In this document: positions 51,776 through 60,863 of the stretch, one piece after another | How the letters are laid out: every line of letters starts with the position of its first letter | Numbering within the stretch: position 1 is the stretch's first letter | Assembly: GCF_900188275.1 (NCBI RefSeq) | Contig: NZ_FZNY01000006.1 | Coordinates: 124,001 to 188,000, forward strand | From: Dokdonia pacifica | Lineage (GTDB): Bacteria > Bacteroidota > Bacteroidia > Flavobacteriales > Flavobacteriaceae | Length of the DNA: 64,000 nt | Direction: 5' to 3' | Made by a program: the position numbers and the translations under genes | Notes under the pieces: generated by a model | The model's input: only the letters and a program-made list of their open reading frames with translations | What the model was told of the DNA's origin: nothing | Databases searched by the model: none

Positions 51776-52072
51776 ATGACAAACAATTTAGTATTAAGCA
51801 CAAGGAACATTGACGACTTAATTTTGGATATAGCCAATGCGGTTGTAAGTCAAATAAAATCGGGCAAGACTAAAGAAGATTTATCGAGCAAAAGGTATTC
51901 GATAAAGGAAGCTGCAAAAACTTTAGATGTAACAGCATTAACAATTCGTAACTACATTAAAAACGGTGTGTTAAAAGCTGATAAAATTGGAGGTAAATAT
52001 TATATCCCTCATGCCGAATTATACAATCCTTCTAATGAGGTTAAATCACTTAAATACCAAAGAGCATCATAA
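51776..52072 (+). CDS. Excisionase-type helix-turn-helix protein
   Basis: 98 residues. The MerR/excisionase-like HTH is YSIKEAAKTLDVTALTIRNYIKNGVLKADKIGGKYYIP, followed by a short tail. Likely a directionality factor or small transcription regulator of the element. Its stop overlaps the next start by 1 bp. Confidence 0.8.
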   Translation: MTNNLVLSTRNIDDLILDIANAVVSQIKSGKTKEDLSSKRYSIKEAAKTLDVTALTIRNYIKNGVLKADKIGGKYYIPHAELYNPSNEVKSLKYQRAS

Positions 52073-52554
52073 TGAGCGGGCAAGAAAAAAGCCCGAAAGC
52101 TCTAGGAGATAATTCGGGCAATGCTTCTTTACAGGGAAAGCAAGGCGAAGATACAAAGAAACTTATAAGAAAAAAAAGAAACTATCCTAAAGACAGGAAT
52201 ACAACACTATCTCAGTACACTAGTTGGGAAGCTGTTAAAAGTTCGGATACTAAAGCAAGTCAAGAGAATTATATACTTGCTATCCTACAGGGATCTGAAA
52301 CACCACAAACAAGACGACAACTAGAAGAAGCTTCTGGAATACGAGTAACTAACATGACTAGAATTATGAATGATCTAGTTAAAGGAGGTTATGTTAGAGT
52401 ATTGGATGAATTGATTATTTGTCAGTATACCAAAAGACCCGTACAACAATATCAGACTTTAAAAGATGGAGAAACGGGTATTTCAATAGAAACAGGAACA
52501 GTGATTGTTCCATCTGTAGATTTAGAAAGAAGGGAGGTGTATAATGCCAGTTGA
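52072..52554 (+). CDS. Winged-helix protein before rep gene
   Basis: 160 residues. A Lys/Gly-rich N-terminus (RKKRNYPKDRNTTLSQYTSW) precedes a winged helix (YILAILQGSETPQTRRQLEEASGIRVTNMTRIMNDLVKGGYVRVLDEL). It overlaps the replication gene by 11 bp, so translation is coupled and it may control rep. Confidence 0.65.
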   Translation: MSGQEKSPKALGDNSGNASLQGKQGEDTKKLIRKKRNYPKDRNTTLSQYTSWEAVKSSDTKASQENYILAILQGSETPQTRRQLEEASGIRVTNMTRIMNDLVKGGYVRVLDELIICQYTKRPVQQYQTLKDGETGISIETGTVIVPSVDLERREVYNAS

Positions 52555-53629
52555 TTATATCAAAGCAAAATTAAGCCCTAGTGATAGTACTAGGACTTTC
52601 TTTGAAAGAGTGATTGTGAGGTGGGATTCTTTGGAGAGAAAAGAGGTACTAGATTCCGATACAGGAGAACTCAAAAAAAGAACTATAGGGAAATACAGAG
52701 ATTTAACCTTTTCACTTTATGAAAGTGGTATACTTATCATCGACGGTAGTCTACATAAATACTCAAATAATGGGATTCATAATTATGATGTATTCTCTTA
52801 TCAAAGACTAATAAATGTACTTAATGATTTAAGAGAGGTATTCAATATCGATTTGGAGAAAGTTATACTTCTGAATATTGAAATTGGATTGAATATAACT
52901 ACTCAATTCAAAGCATCTAAAATAGTAGAGTCAATTTTGCTCCATAAGCAGAAACTAGCAAAGTATCAATCTATAAATAATTCAGAATTTAAAAGATGCA
53001 TACATCAACGCTACGGCATAAAAATGTATGATAAGACTTTACATTATCTAGGTAAGCCCTATACCGATTCTAAAGGCGTTAAGCAGTCGCATAAAATACA
53101 GGGCGAGATATTTAGATTTGAAATGCACCATAATAAAATGATTGCTTTAAATGGATTGGGGATATGCACTTTAAATGATCTCTATGATAGTGGAAAATTA
53201 AGATTAGCACTTGAACTACTTTGCGAGCAATGGAACAATCTATTAATCTATGATTGGACTATAAGAAAGAATGAGCTAACGAAATACAACAGAGGTGTTA
53301 AACTTAATCAATGGAGTAATCCTGTTTATTGGAATAACTTATCAAAAAGTCATAGAGGAAATCAAAAGAAAGTGATGCAGAAGCTCATGCAGTTTCATTC
53401 ACAGAATATCAAGCTTCTAGTTATGAATCAACTTAAACAAATGGTTCAGAATGTGCTTCAAGAAACGGCGGTTAAAAGGTACACAGATACAAATAATAAT
53501 AGTGTACCAATTAACCATTCATATATACTGTTAAAAGGTACACAAAAACGATCTGCAATTATAAGCACTCATTTTGATATTGAAAGTCTTGTTTTAAGAC
53601 GCCCTAGAATCGAGAGAAAAGCAAGTTAA
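52544..53629 (+). CDS. Replication initiator, filamentous phage gene II-like
   Basis: 361 residues. The pattern SLHKYSNNGIHNYDVFSYQRL, LLNIEIGLNI, a Lys/Tyr site GIKMYDKTLHY, and KIQGEIFRFEMHH resembles the gpII/X family, which nicks DNA for rolling-circle replication. The tyrosine in KMYDK is the candidate nucleophile. It appears complete. A hairpin directly downstream (53646) is a possible origin. The assignment rests on pattern only. Confidence 0.65.
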   Translation: MPVDYIKAKLSPSDSTRTFFERVIVRWDSLERKEVLDSDTGELKKRTIGKYRDLTFSLYESGILIIDGSLHKYSNNGIHNYDVFSYQRLINVLNDLREVFNIDLEKVILLNIEIGLNITTQFKASKIVESILLHKQKLAKYQSINNSEFKRCIHQRYGIKMYDKTLHYLGKPYTDSKGVKQSHKIQGEIFRFEMHHNKMIALNGLGICTLNDLYDSGKLRLALELLCEQWNNLLIYDWTIRKNELTKYNRGVKLNQWSNPVYWNNLSKSHRGNQKKVMQKLMQFHSQNIKLLVMNQLKQMVQNVLQETAVKRYTDTNNNSVPINHSYILLKGTQKRSAIISTHFDIESLVLRRPRIERKAS

Positions 53630-53645
53630 ATTAAAATCACTACAT

Positions 53646-53661
53646 ACCCCTTTACGGGGGT
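53646..53661. repeat. Hairpin after rep gene, possible origin
   Basis: ACCCC-TTTAC-GGGGT type stem 17 bp after the rep stop codon, followed by TGTGTTAGTGTCATGC. The placement suits a rolling-circle origin, but no nick motif is proven. Confidence 0.35.
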
Positions 53662-53687
53662 TGTGTTAGTGTCATGCATAAGTACAC

Positions 53688-54212
53688 ATGAAAACAAAAA
53701 TAATATTAAGAAATACTCTATTTAAAGTCGATATGCTGATAGGGAACATTAAATCATCTATTCAAAAAGAAGATGCTCAGAAGGTGCTACGTTATAGAAG
53801 CGATTTACAGGAGTGTTTTAATAATCTTCTTGCACAACAAATCCCCAGGAGGCAACAACTAGAAATAAGTAGGCTTTGTGTTGAAATTAATAAAACACTT
53901 GCCAGTGCTTACAACTACATAGAAACCTATAGCAACAATCTATATCAAAACAAGGATAGCGACATCTTTAGGAGTATTGATTGCATCATTGATGATACTA
54001 AAGGGATAAAAAAGAGTCTTGAACGGGGGCACATGGTAATGGCTGAAATATACTTAGATGATTATATAAAACATTCTCAAAGATTAATAACCAATCACAG
54101 GGATGATATATGTATTACTATGCAGTTTAAAACTGAATTAGGTGAGGCAAATTTCAATATGTTCATGGAGTATTTAGACCATGTATCTGCTATTGAATTA
54201 ATGAAGGCTTAA
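53688..54212 (+). CDS. Hypothetical helical protein
   Basis: 174 residues, all alpha-helical and charged (IKSSIQKEDAQKVLRYRSDLQECF). No known domain. It starts 58 bp after rep, in the replication segment of the element. Function unknown. Confidence 0.6.
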   Translation: MKTKIILRNTLFKVDMLIGNIKSSIQKEDAQKVLRYRSDLQECFNNLLAQQIPRRQQLEISRLCVEINKTLASAYNYIETYSNNLYQNKDSDIFRSIDCIIDDTKGIKKSLERGHMVMAEIYLDDYIKHSQRLITNHRDDICITMQFKTELGEANFNMFMEYLDHVSAIELMKA

Positions 54213-54283
54213 AGACTTTTTCACAGTCAAATACACGCGAATGATAATGAGTTATCTTACATATAAAAAGCAAAAGTAAAACA

Positions 54284-54305
54284 ATACGCGCACGCATTAT
54301 GCGCA
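54284..54305. repeat. Alternating-pyrimidine direct repeat, copy 1
   Basis: 22 bp starting ATACGCGCACGCAT. It matches 54458-54479 (ATACGCATACGCAT..) with 3 differences, and the two copies flank the Lys-rich microgene. Confidence 0.6.
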
Positions 54306-54326
54306 AGGAATACAAATCTAAACAAC

Positions 54327-54431
54327 ATGAAAAAAGAAGGTCAAACAAAACAGGTTAAACCAGAGAAAAAAAAAGAAGAAAAAAGCGAACGTGTAAAAAC
54401 TAGGATTTCATTTAAAAGTCGTAGAATTTAA
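54327..54431 (+). CDS. Lys-rich microprotein
   Basis: 34 residues, about half Lys/Glu/Arg (KPEKKKEEKSERVK), ending FKSRRI. Frame and ATG are visible, but no homologue is known to me. It is bracketed by the two direct repeats. A structural or DNA-binding role can only be guessed from charge. Confidence 0.35.
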   Translation: MKKEGQTKQVKPEKKKEEKSERVKTRISFKSRRI

Positions 54432-54846
54432 TTACTGAGGCAAAGAAAATCAAAAAGATACGCATACGCATCATGCGCACGCGAGGCAATGAAATACACT
54501 AAGTTTTACTAAGGTTACCCCGAGGTTACCCCAAGGTTTTTTTGGAATCACAATGCATACACGAGCAATAGTTGATAAAGGTTTTTCACGAGTCATAACA
54601 AGCACATGAAATCAAATGTTTTAGCTGAAGAGTATTTAGGGGTCACAATATGCGCATGTTAAGTAATCGACTTCGAGCCAATAAGAAAAGACTTTGTCCT
54701 AATCAATGCACGCGATAAATAATTGTTTTCGAGTCAATAAGAAAAGAGCATGATTTTTGGGCAATCACAACGTGTGTACAAGAGTTTTCGTACTCGATAA
54801 AAAATAAAAGTTCTTTAATTATCTAGGTTACAAATAAAAAAAGAAT
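54432..54846. repeat. Imperfect repeat array of the element
   Basis: Two word types alternate. One is CACAATGCAYACACG-like, at 54549, 54644, 54702 and 54766. The other, 12-35 bp later, is TTCGAGTCAATAAGAAAAG-like, at 54585, 54672, 54728 and 54787. Unit lengths are about 56-90 bp. A tandem GGTTACCCC pair precedes it (54512-54543). No long frame lies here. The array could be a centromere-like, origin or packaging site. Confidence 0.55.
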
Positions 54847-55434
54847 ATGCCAAAACCCGCAACATACCCTCCAATATTAGATAGCCTTCATAGGATTTCA
54901 ATAGCATTAGAACGAGATCAAGGGCATTTTAAAGAAGGTAAGAAAATTACAACCTTATTAAAATGGGAATGTAGAGGCGTTGTAAATGCTGAGGCTTATT
55001 TCACTAGCGACATGATTAATGATGTTTGCAGTATTGTATACATATTCAACGATGAAATAGTGAAAACTAAAATATATCTGGAGCGTATTAAATCAAATCT
55101 AGGGAAGGGAGATACGATCTATTTTGTTTGCCCCTTCACAGGTTTAAGGTGTCGCGTATTATACAGGTATGGAAAGCATTTTAAACATAGAACGGCGTAC
55201 CCAAAAGCAATGTATAGAAGCCAGACAGAATCAAAAAGAGATAGAGAGTTTAGGCAAAGTTTTGGTTGGCACTATCAAAATCAAAAAATTGCAGACGAAT
55301 TAAATAGCAAGCATTTAAAAAAAACATACAAAGGAAAAGTTACTAAAAGATTTGCAAGGCTTTATAATAGATTAACACAAGTGAATAGTATTACGATGGA
55401 AGATTTTAAAGATTGGAGCAAGTTAAATTATTGA
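54847..55434 (+). CDS. Hypothetical protein of the element
   Basis: 195 residues. A CPFTGLRCRVLYRYG segment resembles a small zinc ribbon, with basic residues (KHFKHRTAYPKAMYRSQT) behind it. No family recognised. It starts directly after the repeat array and could bind it. The next 286 bp has no clear gene. Confidence 0.55.
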   Translation: MPKPATYPPILDSLHRISIALERDQGHFKEGKKITTLLKWECRGVVNAEAYFTSDMINDVCSIVYIFNDEIVKTKIYLERIKSNLGKGDTIYFVCPFTGLRCRVLYRYGKHFKHRTAYPKAMYRSQTESKRDREFRQSFGWHYQNQKIADELNSKHLKKTYKGKVTKRFARLYNRLTQVNSITMEDFKDWSKLNY

Positions 55435-55720
55435 TCGAAATAACATAAGACTTTTCGACGGTCAAATTGTCATGTAAAACACTGGTAAATAATAGGTTTT
55501 AATAGTGATAAAACGGTGTAAAATTTGTAATTTCATGTAAGTATATGAAGTTATTAAGTGAGCTTTCTTAATTACTTTATAAGTGTGTAAATACCTCTAT
55601 TAATTAAAATAAGCCATTCTTACGGGTTTTTATGCATATATAGTGTAATTGTATGCGTGGGTATTAGATAATCCATCTAAAGGCTTTAAAAAAGCAACAA
55701 ATAATCTAAATAGTTTTAAA

Positions 55721-55855
55721 ATGAAAAATGACCAAAACAAAGAAGTAAAGGAAAAATCGAGCAATAAAAACAAACTCATAAGCCGTAAAGAGGGTTTTAG
55801 TAGATTGAGCCACGAGGAAACTGTAATAAAAAATAATAGTGTAAGATTTAAGTAA
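55721..55855 (+). CDS. Small Lys-rich protein before the large gene
   Basis: 44 residues from ATG 55721 (MKNDQNKEVKEKSSNKNK). An upstream TTG is possible but gives a different-looking N-terminus. It is Lys/Asn-rich, with no motif. Its stop overlaps the ATG of the 782-residue gene (TAATG), so translation is coupled. Confidence 0.45.
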   Translation: MKNDQNKEVKEKSSNKNKLISRKEGFSRLSHEETVIKNNSVRFK

Positions 55856-58203
55856 TGGCAGACTTATTTAAACTAGGAAAGGTAAAAATATTCTTAGACT
55901 TTATTAGTGATGGTCATGGTCGTGTTCAGATAGCCGAGCCAGTAGGTTTTGATTCTCTTAATCCTACACTTGAAAAAGATGACAATAGGCTAGGAATTGA
56001 TGTATTTTTTGCGGGGGGTGTTTTAGGGCTTGAGTTTTACGCTAATCAAAGAATTGTGATTGATGGTGTAGAGTTAACACATCAATTTGATAGATTAATA
56101 AATAACTGGAAGACATACGGCGCAGAAGCAGAAATAAAATTCATTGTAGAGATTGATGGTATCGATAAATATTCAGGGGAGCTTGATTTTGATACAGGAA
56201 CAGAAACGGACTACATTAATTTTATAAAGTGTGGGGTACTTCAAGATACATTACAGGCGGTTGTAAAAAGGCGTAGCGGGGTAAAAGTAGACTTATTTTC
56301 TGATGAAGATTTAGACGGTAATACTATTACACCATTAACAACTACAAATGTATTACTAAAGGCGACACCCGAGCGACTAACTAGCGAGTGGGTTTCTAGT
56401 AATGAGGAAATAATTGTCAACTTTAATGTGAGTGACCCGAGTAAAATTGTAGGATTTGTTCCTTTCCCTACAAAATTTGAAATACAAGGAACTAAAAGCC
56501 CTTTTTTCGGTATATCCGTTGAAAATTCAGACGCCGAAAAATGTGTTTTTTTGACGGCTGAAACAAATCTTTCAAACGTAGTTTTCAATATAGAGGATTT
56601 CACGTATAGTTTTTCAAGTTCATCAAGCCAAAATTACGAGTTAGTTTATAGAAAGGGTGTAGATTTTTCTACGGCAGAAGTCACAACGGTTACAATACCT
56701 TCAGGCAATACTGATGCGTCTTATGAATTTGGAATTGGTAAACTAGATAGAGGCGAAAGCTTTTGGTGTTATATTGGAACTTTCGCACCTACTCCTAGTG
56801 GTTTGGTTTATACTTTAACAAGTGTAAATACCTCCATAACTTCAATTAGTACAGCTATAGACAGTATTACACAATCTTTCAGGTTTATTGATATAATGCG
56901 TCAAGTGGTTAAAAGCGTATCGGGTGCGGATATAGTAGCACCTAGATTTGATGTAGGAGGTGAATTTTATAATGATTTTACTTTTAATGGTATACTTATT
57001 AGAGGTATTACAGATCGCGCTTTTAACATCTCAATAGAAGATATAGTAGAACAATTAGCAGAATTAAACGGAGATTTTCAGATAAGACCAGATGGAACGG
57101 TATTTTTTGGCATCTATGATGATTTCTATCCTGACAATGAAATAGCAGATTTAACAAGCCAACCGTTTACGAGCTATCGAAATAAGTTAAGCCCAAAGGC
57201 GTCATACAATCAAATTGTTTATAAGTACAAGAATTATGAAAAGGGAAGAAATGAAGACGCTCAAAACTCATTAGAGGGAATCCATACAGAATGTCAAATG
57301 TTATTGCCTAATATAAGAAATCACGATATAATTGAAGTTGAAGTACCTTTTTCTCGTGATCCTTTTCTAATTGAAAAAATAAGATTGCAAGGTATACAGG
57401 TGAGCGACAATACCGCGAAAGAAGACGACGACGATTTTTTTATGATTGATGTGTATGAGGAAACGAGCGCAATTTCAAAAAGTGAAGGTATGGTAGTGAA
57501 TATGGTTGTAATAAATACCACTGTATTAGAGTTGTCAAACGATGGGAGTTTTAGTTTTAATTTATTAGGGGGAACGGTAAACGATCAGGTTTCAATAACT
57601 GGAGAAAATAACGGTAATTATATAATAGTGGGATTTTCACCGCAAACAATATCACTAGCTCCAGTGACACCAACTCCAAACCCAACTTTTACAGGTGTGA
57701 CACGTATAGTACTCAATTATAATGTAACAGCTACAAATTTAGTGACGGCTACAAATCAAGACTTTGATTTTATAAGCGGTACAACAGATCCTACAGGGTT
57801 TGCAAACATGAGATATAGCACTAAGCAAAACATAATTAATAGATACGGAAAGCATTTAAAAACATCATGCCAGAGACACCCCACAGGAGTAATTAAGAAT
57901 ATAGTTTACAGGCATAACGGCGAATTTCAATCAAGAAGAACAGGTAGTGCGGTAACTATTACAGAAGATCAAGACATTGATGTAAATACACTACCTACAG
58001 CAATATTAAAAGACACATATACAATTACGCAAGTACAAATGGATATAGAACAGGCTTTTGATATTATATATGAACAGCAAATGATGGGGGGATGGTTAAA
58101 GGTGTTAAATCCATTACAAGAAATAGAGAAAATACACGCAACTAATTTAGAGTACGATGTCGTAACGGGGTTAATGTCTATTGAGGGTGACGAAAGAATT
58201 TAA
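55855..58203 (+). CDS. Large phage structural-like protein
   Basis: 782 residues, mostly beta-strand, no signal peptide. The segments YDDFYPDNEIADLTSQPFTSYRN and VYKYKNYEKG resemble tail-hub or baseplate proteins of flavobacterial caudate phages, but the match is loose. It is the only candidate structural gene in the element, so virion building from it alone is unlikely. It may be a remnant or a satellite function. Confidence 0.5.
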   Translation: MADLFKLGKVKIFLDFISDGHGRVQIAEPVGFDSLNPTLEKDDNRLGIDVFFAGGVLGLEFYANQRIVIDGVELTHQFDRLINNWKTYGAEAEIKFIVEIDGIDKYSGELDFDTGTETDYINFIKCGVLQDTLQAVVKRRSGVKVDLFSDEDLDGNTITPLTTTNVLLKATPERLTSEWVSSNEEIIVNFNVSDPSKIVGFVPFPTKFEIQGTKSPFFGISVENSDAEKCVFLTAETNLSNVVFNIEDFTYSFSSSSSQNYELVYRKGVDFSTAEVTTVTIPSGNTDASYEFGIGKLDRGESFWCYIGTFAPTPSGLVYTLTSVNTSITSISTAIDSITQSFRFIDIMRQVVKSVSGADIVAPRFDVGGEFYNDFTFNGILIRGITDRAFNISIEDIVEQLAELNGDFQIRPDGTVFFGIYDDFYPDNEIADLTSQPFTSYRNKLSPKASYNQIVYKYKNYEKGRNEDAQNSLEGIHTECQMLLPNIRNHDIIEVEVPFSRDPFLIEKIRLQGIQVSDNTAKEDDDDFFMIDVYEETSAISKSEGMVVNMVVINTTVLELSNDGSFSFNLLGGTVNDQVSITGENNGNYIIVGFSPQTISLAPVTPTPNPTFTGVTRIVLNYNVTATNLVTATNQDFDFISGTTDPTGFANMRYSTKQNIINRYGKHLKTSCQRHPTGVIKNIVYRHNGEFQSRRTGSAVTITEDQDIDVNTLPTAILKDTYTITQVQMDIEQAFDIIYEQQMMGGWLKVLNPLQEIEKIHATNLEYDVVTGLMSIEGDERI

Positions 58204-58412
58204 CCTTGACAACCTAAAAACAAAGCGTTGTCTGGTAGTGGTGATTCTGGTCTTTCGCCTGTTTCACAATCTACATCATTAGCAGAAAAAGTATTACCCA
58301 TTTGGTCAACTCCATTTATTAAGGTGTATTCACCTATGCAAGTACAGGGTTCATCATCTGAAGAACAAGAGTATAGAGATATAAAAGCTAGTATACAAAG
58401 TAATTTTTTCAT
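58200..58412 (-). CDS. Small lipoprotein
   Basis: 70 residues with a lipobox (LAFISLYSC). The mature part has five Cys, with CTCIGEY. It is convergent with the large gene, overlapping its end by 4 bp, and starts 1 bp before the SHOCT gene end. Unknown function, perhaps surface exposed. Confidence 0.6.
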   Translation of the reverse strand: MKKLLCILAFISLYSCSSDDEPCTCIGEYTLINGVDQMGNTFSANDVDCETGERPESPLPDNALFLGCQG

Positions 58413-59002
58413 TAGTTTTTGTTTAGTATTTTTTTCTTTTCAGCTTCATATTCTTCTTTTGTTAAAACACCTTCATCGTAAAGCTTTTTTATTTTGGCAA
58501 GTTGATCGTATTTATCTGTTTGATTAACAATAACAGAGGGTTCTTTCGGAGTACATGGTAGTATTTCACAAGTTGAGATAGCACCTTCTATATTTAAAGT
58601 GTAGTTAGTAATATTCCCCCCTCCAATTGTAAAAATAACACCTCTGAAATTACGGCCATTATAAACTCTTATCTTCTTTAATTTAAATCTTAAGTTTCTG
58701 TTTGAAGCACCTAATCTATTTGCTTCTGCATTGGTGCTAATTCCCCAACCTCCTATATTGGCATGAACAAACTTTCCATTAGTATCTGATCCCTCATTAA
58801 GTTCGTAAAATTCACCAACCTTGTAAGTAATCCCATTACTAGCTTTGTAAACTTTTACTCTTCCAGATTTTAAAGTATCTCCTGAAAGCTCTCTCTGTCT
58901 TTTCTTTTCTGCTTTTTCTTTTCTGTATTCTATTAGAGCATCACTTTGAGAATAGGACGCCAAAGAACATAAACATAGTATAAGTATCAGTAATTTTTTC
59001 AT
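58412..59002 (-). CDS. Secreted protein with SHOCT domain
   Basis: 196 residues. Signal peptide LILILCLCSLASYSQ. A middle beta segment of unknown type is followed by a SHOCT helix pair at the C-terminus (AKIKKLYDEGVLTKEEYEAE). The domain mediates oligomer contact in many small proteins. It is transcribed with the small lipoprotein. Could be a host-surface cargo gene. Confidence 0.75.
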   Translation of the reverse strand: MKKLLILILCLCSLASYSQSDALIEYRKEKAEKKRQRELSGDTLKSGRVKVYKASNGITYKVGEFYELNEGSDTNGKFVHANIGGWGISTNAEANRLGASNRNLRFKLKKIRVYNGRNFRGVIFTIGGGNITNYTLNIEGAISTCEILPCTPKEPSVIVNQTDKYDQLAKIKKLYDEGVLTKEEYEAEKKKILNKN

Positions 59003-59147
59003 TTGGTCAGTTTAAGACGGCTAAAGTATTAATAATTAGTTTAATGCTATTGTGGTTTTCCTTAATTTAGATTCAATGTCAATATCTTTTTTATGACATT
59101 AAGTTTTGATGCGTTTGCGTGTTTGATAATCATTGCTGTCTTTTTTA

Positions 59148-59480
59148 TCATTGATAAAAATCAAAATCAAGTATTTGATCTAAGGTGTTATTTAGGTCTT
59201 TTTGCGCATTGTCTCTGAGGCTTTTTAACATACCCTCTATTTCTAATGGTGTTTTATTTTCAAACAATTTAGTTTTGAGTATTTCAGTAATAACACTTTG
59301 TAGTAGTATTTCTTTTTCTAAATTGGTTTTAAGGTCTTTGGTGTTAGAAAAAGGGATTTTCTTATAGTCAGCCAAGAAGTTTTCTAACTGCTCCAATACA
59401 AGTTCCGAAAGGTCGATCTTATCAATTGGTAAGTTTTTGAATTGTTCAAATGTTGTGATTACTGTTTTATTAATTTTCAT
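59148..59480 (-). CDS. Hypothetical helical protein
   Basis: 110 residues, all helix (LADYKKIPFSNTKDLKTNLEKE), no domain recognised. Same strand as the SHOCT gene and 145 bp from it. Unknown function. Confidence 0.5.
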   Translation of the reverse strand: MKINKTVITTFEQFKNLPIDKIDLSELVLEQLENFLADYKKIPFSNTKDLKTNLEKEILLQSVITEILKTKLFENKTPLEIEGMLKSLRDNAQKDLNNTLDQILDFDFYQ

Positions 59481-59528
59481 GGTGGGGGAGTTTTAAAGTT
59501 TGATTGATTTTTATAGTATGCCAGTAGA

Positions 59529-59798
59529 TCATCTACCTAGCACATTTCTTTTAAATGGAGAGTTATTTACTTTGTTAAAGTTGTATATGGTAATACTTTT
59601 GTGAGTAGTTGGGTTAACTGTCACTCTGCTACCGTCTAACTCATAAGAAGCATTCTTATCCAGTGTCATAATAGCTATTCCAAAAGACCATAAAGAAGTA
59701 TACATATTGTTTACACCGTCCTTAGATATTATAAGGGTTGTCCCTCTTAAAGATTCTTTTCTTTCTTTCAATTTGATTAATAGCCCTGAATGTGTCAT
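59529..59798 (-). CDS. Hypothetical protein, left side of switch region
   Basis: 89 residues, beta-rich (GTTLIISKDGVNNMYTSLW). No domain recognised. It is divergent from the XRE regulator gene. Its promoter has TTG-N20-TATATTTG, and an operator-like TTTAGTTTAAC sits 2 bp before its start codon, so it may be repressed by the XRE protein. Confidence 0.55.
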   Translation of the reverse strand: MTHSGLLIKLKERKESLRGTTLIISKDGVNNMYTSLWSFGIAIMTLDKNASYELDGSRVTVNPTTHKSITIYNFNKVNNSPFKRNVLGR

Positions 59799-59937
59799 TA
59801 TTTAGTTTAACTGTTATTATTACGATTCAAATATAGTAAAACTTGCATTATTATACAACTAAAACTATATTTTTATTAAAATAATTTAGTTTAACAATAA
59901 TTTTGTAGGTTTGTATAAACTAAAATTTTATAATTAA
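59799..59937. promoter_or_regulatory. Divergent switch region
   Basis: Minus promoter: TTG (59856-59858) and TATATTTG (59828-59835) spaced by 20 bp. Plus -7 element TAGGTTTG at 59906-59913. Operator-like words: TTTAGTTTAAC at 59801-59811 and 59885-59895, with its inverse TATAAACTAAA at 59914-59924. The layout is phage-repressor-like. Confidence 0.6.
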
Positions 59938-60204
59938 ATGAATATCATAAGACTAAAGGAGGTACTTAAAAAAAAAGGTGTCACAGGCAAAGAATTAGCC
60001 GAAAAAGTAGGTGTAACAGCAGGATCTATATCTAATATATCTAATGGAAGTATACCTAGGTCTGAAACCCTTGTAAAGATAGCTCAAGCATTAGATGTTG
60101 ATATAAGAGAATTGTTTGTTTCGACTAAGAAAAATAAAACGGACAATGAAAAATTAAAGGATGCAGTTAGGAATATTCAGGAAGTAATATCGTCAAATGA
60201 ATGA
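59938..60204 (+). CDS. XRE-family helix-turn-helix regulator
   Basis: 88 residues. The HTH is KKGVTGKELAEKVGVTAGSISNISNGSIPRSETLVKIAQALDV. Short, with a basic tail. Its own promoter overlaps an operator-like inverted repeat, which suggests autorepression. Probably the repressor that keeps the element quiet. Confidence 0.85.
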   Translation: MNIIRLKEVLKKKGVTGKELAEKVGVTAGSISNISNGSIPRSETLVKIAQALDVDIRELFVSTKKNKTDNEKLKDAVRNIQEVISSNE

Positions 60205-60262
60205 GAGATAAAATAGCATCTATTAAATAATTATATTTAAGGAATGATAATTTAATACTGCT

Positions 60263-60466
60263 ATGAGTGAATCAAAAAAGGAAAAGATTAGCGAACCATT
60301 AACACAACAAGAAATAAATGATTTACGAAAATTATTAAATCGAGAGAAGCTCCAGGAGGAAAGTATAGTTCCTGAACTTACCCCACAACAGAAGAGAAAT
60401 AAAAAATGGGAGGCTATTTGGAATAGTGGAAAGCGAGTAACCAAAAAAGATATACTAGGAAAGTAA
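60263..60466 (+). CDS. Small charged protein
   Basis: 67 residues, Lys/Glu-rich (EKISEPLTQQEINDLRKLL). No domain. It follows the XRE gene by 58 bp and precedes another small gene by 19 bp. Unknown function. Confidence 0.5.
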   Translation: MSESKKEKISEPLTQQEINDLRKLLNREKLQEESIVPELTPQQKRNKKWEAIWNSGKRVTKKDILGK

Positions 60467-60485
60467 GCATAAACCTTTATTATAA

Positions 60486-60704
60486 ATGAGTAGAGAATTA
60501 TTTGAAAGAGACTTTAAACCTTATTTTGAAAATAAAAAAGAGGTTGCAAAAATTAACAGAAGCTATCCACCAGAAATAATTGTTGTCTTATCATGTGGAT
60601 ATACGCAAAGATTTGCGCATCAAATGGACGATGAAAATGCAGTTGCTAGATGTAGAATGATGAAGCGTAAAGGGATTGAAACAAAGACTTTAGAAAACCT
60701 ATGA
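60486..60704 (+). CDS. Small protein of the element
   Basis: 72 residues with YPPEIIVVLSCGYTQRFAHQMDD in the middle. No domain recognised. Likely in the same unit as the previous gene. Unknown function. Confidence 0.5.
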   Translation: MSRELFERDFKPYFENKKEVAKINRSYPPEIIVVLSCGYTQRFAHQMDDENAVARCRMMKRKGIETKTLENL

Positions 60705-60808
60705 AAATATAAGTACGTATATTGTCTTAAACCTAGATTATATCCAAAAATTGATTATAAATGCTTAAAAATGGTCAAAAAATAAACATTTATTGATATA
60801 AAGCAAAA

Positions 60809-60829
60809 GGCGCAAGTGAGAGTTGCGCC
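60809..60829. repeat. Hairpin GGCGCAA/TTGCGCC
   Basis: 7-bp stem with a 7-nt loop before the 237-residue gene, preceded by a T run when read on the minus strand. Confidence 0.4.
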
Positions 60830-60863
60830 AATTAAAAAGACATAATTTTTTCAGTAAAAAAAT

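Noticed and set aside
54284-54846. CRISPR array
   Set aside because: Repeats are degenerate and unequal in spacing, and no cas genes are present.
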